Origin: Streptomyces panaciradicis
Lineage (GTDB): Bacteria > Actinomycetota > Actinomycetes > Streptomycetales > Streptomycetaceae
Direction: 5' to 3'
Length of the DNA: 64,000 nt
Assembly: GCF_023516615.1 (NCBI RefSeq)
Contig: NZ_JAMGBF010000025.1
Coordinates: 62,001-126,000 of the forward strand
Position 1 is the first letter of the stretch. Every line of letters starts with the position of its first letter. The notes under the pieces are model-generated. The model ran no database searches. It saw only the letters and a program-made list of their open reading frames with translations, and was not told the DNA's origin. A program made the translations under genes and the position numbers. This document shows, in pieces, positions 60,413 to 64,000 of the stretch.

Positions 60413-62548
60413 TCACAGCAACCCCGCAGCGCGCGCCCAGCGATACTTCGCCCCGAGCACGGCCACCGGCTTCTCGGTCGTGTACGGGTACGCCACCACC
60501 CCGCGCTCGTACAGGTACTGGCAGGCGTCCTCGACCTCGACGTCGCCCGCGAGGGAGGCCACGACGGGCTTCTCGATGCCGCGTTCGCGGAACTCGGCGA
60601 CCACGCGCGCGGTGAGTTCAGCGAAGACCATCGGGGGAGTGACGATGGTGTGCCAGTAGCCGAGCACGAGCGCGTGGATGCGCGGGTCCTCCAAGCCCAG
60701 CCGGATCGTCGCCTCGTACGTCGACGGCGGCTCGCCGCCCGTGATGTCGACCGGGTTGCCCGCGGCGCCGAACGGCGGGATGAACCTCCGGAAGGCCTCG
60801 TCGAGGTCCGGCGGGATCTCCATCAGGGACAGGCCGTTGTCGGTCACCGCGTCCGACAGCAGGACGCCGCTGCCGCCGGCCCCGGTGATGATCACGACGT
60901 TGTCGCCCTGCGGGGTGGGCAGCACCGGCAACGCGCGTGCGTACTCGAGCATTTCGTTGAGCCCGGGCGCCCGGATGACACCGGCCTGCTTCAGGATGTC
61001 GTCGTACACGGCGTCGTCGCCGGCGAGCGCCCCGGTGTGCGAGCCGGCGGCCTTGGCGCCGGCCGCCGTACGGCCCGCCTTCAGCACCACCACCGGCTTC
61101 TTCGGCACGGTCGCCCGCGCCGCCTCCACGAAGGCGCGGCCGTCCTTGAGGTCCTCCAGGTGCATCACGATGCACTCGGTGTGCGGGTCCTCGCCGAACC
61201 AGGTCAGCAGGTCGTCCTCGTCCAAATCCGACTTGTTGCCGAGGCCGACGATCGCCGACACGCCTGTCTTCGTGGTGCGGGCGAAGCCCAGGATCGCCAT
61301 CCCGATGCCGCCGGACTGCGAGGTCAGCGCCACCCCGCCCTTGACGTCGTACGGCGTGCAGAACGTGGCGCACAGGTCCTGCCAGGTGGAGTAGTAGCCG
61401 TAGATGTTCGGACCGAGGAGGCGGACGCCGTACCGCTCGGCGATCTCCACGATCTCCGCCTGGAGTTCGTGCTCGCCGGTCTCCGCGAACCCGGAGGGGA
61501 TCAGCACGGCGTTCGGGATCCCCTTGCGTCCCACCTCCTGAAGCGCCGAGGCCACGAACCTGGCGGGGATCGCGAAGACCGCCACATCCACCTCACCGGG
61601 AACGTCGGTGACACTCTTGTACGCCTTGCGGCCCAGAATGTCATCGGCCTTGGGGTTCACCGGGTGGATCTCCCCGGCGAAACCCCCGTCGATGAGGTTG
61701 CGCATCACCGAATTGCCGATCTTCCCCTGCTCGTTGGAGGCGCCGATCACGGCGACCGACTGGGGCTGCATCAACCGGCGCATCGAGGTGAGGATTTCCT
61801 CGCGCGTGTACGTCCTGCGCGGTGGCGGCTGCTCCTCGGCGAGGATCACCCGGATGTCGGCGGCGACCGCGCCCTCCGGCGTGGCGATCACCGGATTGAG
61901 GTCCACCTCCGCGATCTCCGGGAAGTCCGCGACGAGTTGGGACACCCGCCGGATCTGCTCGGCGATCGCCCACCGGTCCACGGCCGGCGCACCGCGCACC
62001 CCGTGCAGGATCTCCGCCGCCCGGATCGAGTCCAGCATCGACAGCGCCTCGTCCGCGCTCACCGGCGCCAGCCGGAACGTCACGTCCTTCAGCACCTCGA
62101 CGAGCACCCCGCCGAGCCCGAACGCGACGACCTTCCCGAACGTCGGGTCCGTCACCGCGCCGACGATGACCTCCTGCCCCTGCGGCAGCAACTCCTGGAC
62201 CTGCACGCCCTCGATGCGCGCGTCAGCGTCGTACGCCCGCGCGTTCTCGATGATCCTGCAGAACGCGGCCCGGACGTCCGCCGCGCCCTCGACGCCGACG
62301 ATCACTCCGCCGGCGTCGGTCTTGTGCAGGATGTCCGGTGAGACGATCTTCATCACCACGGGCCCGCCGAAGCGCGCCGCACAGGCGACGGCCTCGTCGA
62401 CGTCCCGCGCCAACTCCTCGCCCGGTACGGCGATCCCGTACGCGTCGGCGATCACCTTGCCCTCGGGCGCGGTCAGCGCGGTCCGCCCCTCGGCCCGCAC
62501 CGCGTCGAGGAGCGAGCGCACCCTGAGCTCCCGGTCTTCCGCCATCAC
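60413..62548 (-). CDS. NDP-forming acyl-CoA synthetase (ATP-grasp + CoA-ligase fusion)
   Basis: A 711-residue protein. Residues 1-230 are an ATP-grasp domain (VVMKIVSPDILHKTDAGGVIVGV, EVDLNPVIA). About 255-700 form the CoA-binding and ligase halves (SVAVIGASNEQGKIGN, SQSGGIGMAIL, GSHTGALAGDD carrying the phospho-His). This is the ADP-forming acetate/acyl-CoA ligase family, with ATP-grasp first. It interconverts acyl-CoA plus NDP plus phosphate with acid plus NTP. In this operon formyl-CoA or oxalyl-CoA is the likely substrate, by inference. It starts GTG 62548 or ATG 62545, one to four bases after frc. Confidence 0.9.
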   Translation of the reverse strand: MMAEDRELRVRSLLDAVRAEGRTALTAPEGKVIADAYGIAVPGEELARDVDEAVACAARFGGPVVMKIVSPDILHKTDAGGVIVGVEGAADVRAAFCRIIENARAYDADARIEGVQVQELLPQGQEVIVGAVTDPTFGKVVAFGLGGVLVEVLKDVTFRLAPVSADEALSMLDSIRAAEILHGVRGAPAVDRWAIAEQIRRVSQLVADFPEIAEVDLNPVIATPEGAVAADIRVILAEEQPPPRRTYTREEILTSMRRLMQPQSVAVIGASNEQGKIGNSVMRNLIDGGFAGEIHPVNPKADDILGRKAYKSVTDVPGEVDVAVFAIPARFVASALQEVGRKGIPNAVLIPSGFAETGEHELQAEIVEIAERYGVRLLGPNIYGYYSTWQDLCATFCTPYDVKGGVALTSQSGGIGMAILGFARTTKTGVSAIVGLGNKSDLDEDDLLTWFGEDPHTECIVMHLEDLKDGRAFVEAARATVPKKPVVVLKAGRTAAGAKAAGSHTGALAGDDAVYDDILKQAGVIRAPGLNEMLEYARALPVLPTPQGDNVVIITGAGGSGVLLSDAVTDNGLSLMEIPPDLDEAFRRFIPPFGAAGNPVDITGGEPPSTYEATIRLGLEDPRIHALVLGYWHTIVTPPMVFAELTARVVAEFRERGIEKPVVASLAGDVEVEDACQYLYERGVVAYPYTTEKPVAVLGAKYRWARAAGLL

Positions 62549-62549
62549 G

Positions 62550-63782
62550 TCAGATCACTCCGTTCGACTTGAGCAGGCGCAGCTCCTCGTCGCCGAGGCC
62601 GAGCTCGCCGACGTAGACCTCTTCGTTGTGCTCGCCGAGCAGCGGTGAACTGCTCACCTCGACGGGGGAGTCGGACAGCTTCAGCGGGCTGCCGACGGTC
62701 GTGAACGCGCCGCGCTGGGGGTGCGGGACGGTGACGACCATCTCGTTGGCGACCAGCGACTCGTCCTCGATGATCTCCTTCGTCGACAGGATCGGCCCGC
62801 ACGGGATGTTGTGCGCGTTGAGCCGCTCCAGCACCTCCCACTTGGGCAGCGTCGAGGACCACTCCTCGATCAGCTGGAACATCTTGTTGAGCTTGGGCAG
62901 CCGGGCCTCGGGGGTGGCCCACTCGGGGTCCTCCGCCAGTTCGGGCCGGCCGATGAGCTCGCTGATCGGCTGCCAGCCGACGGGCTGCACGATGACGTAC
63001 ACGTAGTCGTTCGGGCCGCCGGGCGCGCACTTGACCGCCCAGCCCGGCTGGCCGCCACCGGAGGCGTTGCCGGACCGGGGGACCTCGATGCCGAAGTCCT
63101 CGTTGGGATATTCGGCGAGCGGGCCGTGGGCCAGGCGCTGCTGGTCGCGCAGCTTCACCCGGCACAGGTTCAGCACCGCGTGCTGCATGGCCACGTTCAC
63201 CCGCTGGCCGCGCCCGGTGCGCTCGCGCTGGAACAGCGCGGCGAGGATGCCCGCCACGGCGTGGACGCCCGTGCCCGAGTCCCCGATCTGGGCGCCCGTC
63301 GCCAGCGGCGGCCCGTCCTCGAAACCGGTGGTCGCCATCGACCCGCCCATGGCCTGCGCGACGACCTCGTAGGCCTTGAAGTTGGTGTACGGGCCGTCCC
63401 CGAACCCCTTGATGGAGGCGTAGACGATCCGCGGGTTGATCTCCTGGATACGGTCCCAGGTGAAGCCCATGCGGTCGACCGCGCCCGGGCCGAAGTTCTC
63501 GACCATGACGTCCGAGCGGCGGATCAGCTCGGTGAGGATCTCCTTGCCGCGCTCGGTCTTGGTGTTGAGGGTGATGCTGCGCTTGTTGCAGTTGAGCATC
63601 GTGAAGTAGAGGGAGTCGGCGTCCGGCAGGTCGCGCAGCTGCTTGCGCGTGATGTCACCGCTCGGGGCCTCCAGCTTGACGACGTCCGCGCCGAGCCAGG
63701 CCAGCAGCTGGGTGGCGGAGGGCCCGGACTGGACGTGGGTCATGTCGAGGACGCGGATGCCCTCAAGTGCTGTGCGGGTCAC
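62550..63782 (-). CDS. frc: Formyl-CoA:oxalate CoA-transferase (Frc)
   Basis: A 410-residue class III CoA-transferase. Asp168 in [10 protein letters not shown] is the catalytic Asp. The GGGQPG loop at 242-247, the opening [33 protein letters not shown] and the [19 protein letters not shown] segment all match Frc rather than generic CaiB-type relatives. It moves CoA from formyl-CoA to oxalate, giving oxalyl-CoA plus formate. GTG 63782 lies 11 bases after the oxc stop. Cytosolic. Confidence 0.93.
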   Translation of the reverse strand: MTRTALEGIRVLDMTHVQSGPSATQLLAWLGADVVKLEAPSGDITRKQLRDLPDADSLYFTMLNCNKRSITLNTKTERGKEILTELIRRSDVMVENFGPGAVDRMGFTWDRIQEINPRIVYASIKGFGDGPYTNFKAYEVVAQAMGGSMATTGFEDGPPLATGAQIGDSGTGVHAVAGILAALFQRERTGRGQRVNVAMQHAVLNLCRVKLRDQQRLAHGPLAEYPNEDFGIEVPRSGNASGGGQPGWAVKCAPGGPNDYVYVIVQPVGWQPISELIGRPELAEDPEWATPEARLPKLNKMFQLIEEWSSTLPKWEVLERLNAHNIPCGPILSTKEIIEDESLVANEMVVTVPHPQRGAFTTVGSPLKLSDSPVEVSSSPLLGEHNEEVYVGELGLGDEELRLLKSNGVI

Positions 63783-63793
63783 GGGCGTTCACC

Positions 63794-64000
63794 TCACTTG
63801 TACATCGTCTGGTTCATGGTTCCGGGGGCGTACGCGTCCGGGTCGACCCAGACGTTGATCAGCGACGGCTTGCCCGACTCGCGGGCGCGGCGCAGGGCGG
63901 GGCCGATGTCGGCGGGGTCGCGGACCTCCTCGCCGTAACCGCCCAGCATCTGCGCGAACTTGTCGTAGTGGACGTCGCCGAGGGTGTTGCCGACCCGCTC
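63794..64000 (-). CDS. oxc: Oxalyl-CoA decarboxylase (Oxc), C-terminal end only
   Basis: The last 68 residues are in the window, ending at TGA 63794-63796; the rest lies beyond base 64000. The readable sequence ends GKPSLINVWVDPDAYAPGTMNQTMYK, the C-terminus expected for ThDP-dependent oxalyl-CoA decarboxylase. It converts oxalyl-CoA into formyl-CoA and CO2. It precedes frc by 11 bases, so the two are co-transcribed. Confidence 0.85.
   Translation of the reverse strand, partial: ERVGNTLGDVHYDKFAQMLGGYGEEVRDPADIGPALRRARESGKPSLINVWVDPDAYAPGTMNQTMYK

Overview
The window is very GC-rich, strongly codon-biased actinobacterial DNA with GTG/TTG starts and many 1-4 nt gene overlaps. It almost certainly comes from a Streptomyces chromosome. 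Support comes from the CBM2 cellulase cluster with CebR-type boxes, the XRE/SAM-methyltransferase (DUF574-like) pair and the WYL regulator. I see no tRNA, rRNA, CRISPR array, insertion sequence or phage, and no gene-free stretch longer than about 280 bp.

Layout. 0-5.5 kb: a secreted Pro-Asp-Ala-rich surface protein, a PLP-aminotransferase-fold protein that appears to have lost its lysine, two metallo-beta-lactamase-fold hydrolases, a DedA protein and a small recombinase-like protein. 5.5-13.7 kb: a membrane phosphodiesterase, a MoxR ATPase with a metallopeptidase/VWA partner, OsmC, an extra DnaK behind a HAIR-like element, and an orphan NarJ. 13.8-19.7 kb: regulators (XRE twice, WYL), methyltransferases and a pterin dehydratase. 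19.7-29.1 kb: a plant cell-wall set (GH74, GH48, GH5, GH6, each with a CBM2), with CebR-type operators in the divergent GH48/GH5 promoter region. 29.1-45.6 kb: housekeeping and scavenging genes: PhyH oxygenase, His-rich methyltransferase, GH75 chitosanase, aldo-keto reductase, acyl-CoA synthetase, drug exporter with an Lrp-type regulator, LysR with a BASS transporter, sialidase, and a MarR-controlled reductase.

45.9-64 kb is the most coherent block and reads as an oxalate/formate catabolic island. The far end carries oxc (partial), frc and an NDP-forming acyl-CoA synthetase. Next come two tandem OFA-family antiporters, LtrA, an FCD-type GntR regulator and a FabH-like enzyme. A third OFA transporter follows, with an overlapping 44-residue membrane small subunit. 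Divergent to it lies an operon of a PanE-like reductase, three formate dehydrogenase genes and fdhD. The formate dehydrogenase is rearranged: the FdsA-type subunit is split into two genes, and the FdsG- and FdsB-type subunits are fused. A sequence containing ACTGTAGAC recurs upstream of the GntR gene and in the bidirectional FDH/transporter promoter region, suggesting common control.

Proposed flow, by inference: oxalate enters by OFA carriers, Frc makes oxalyl-CoA, Oxc gives formyl-CoA plus CO2, and formate is either exported or oxidised to CO2 with NADH by the FDH. The NDP-forming synthetase may couple a CoA thioester to ATP.
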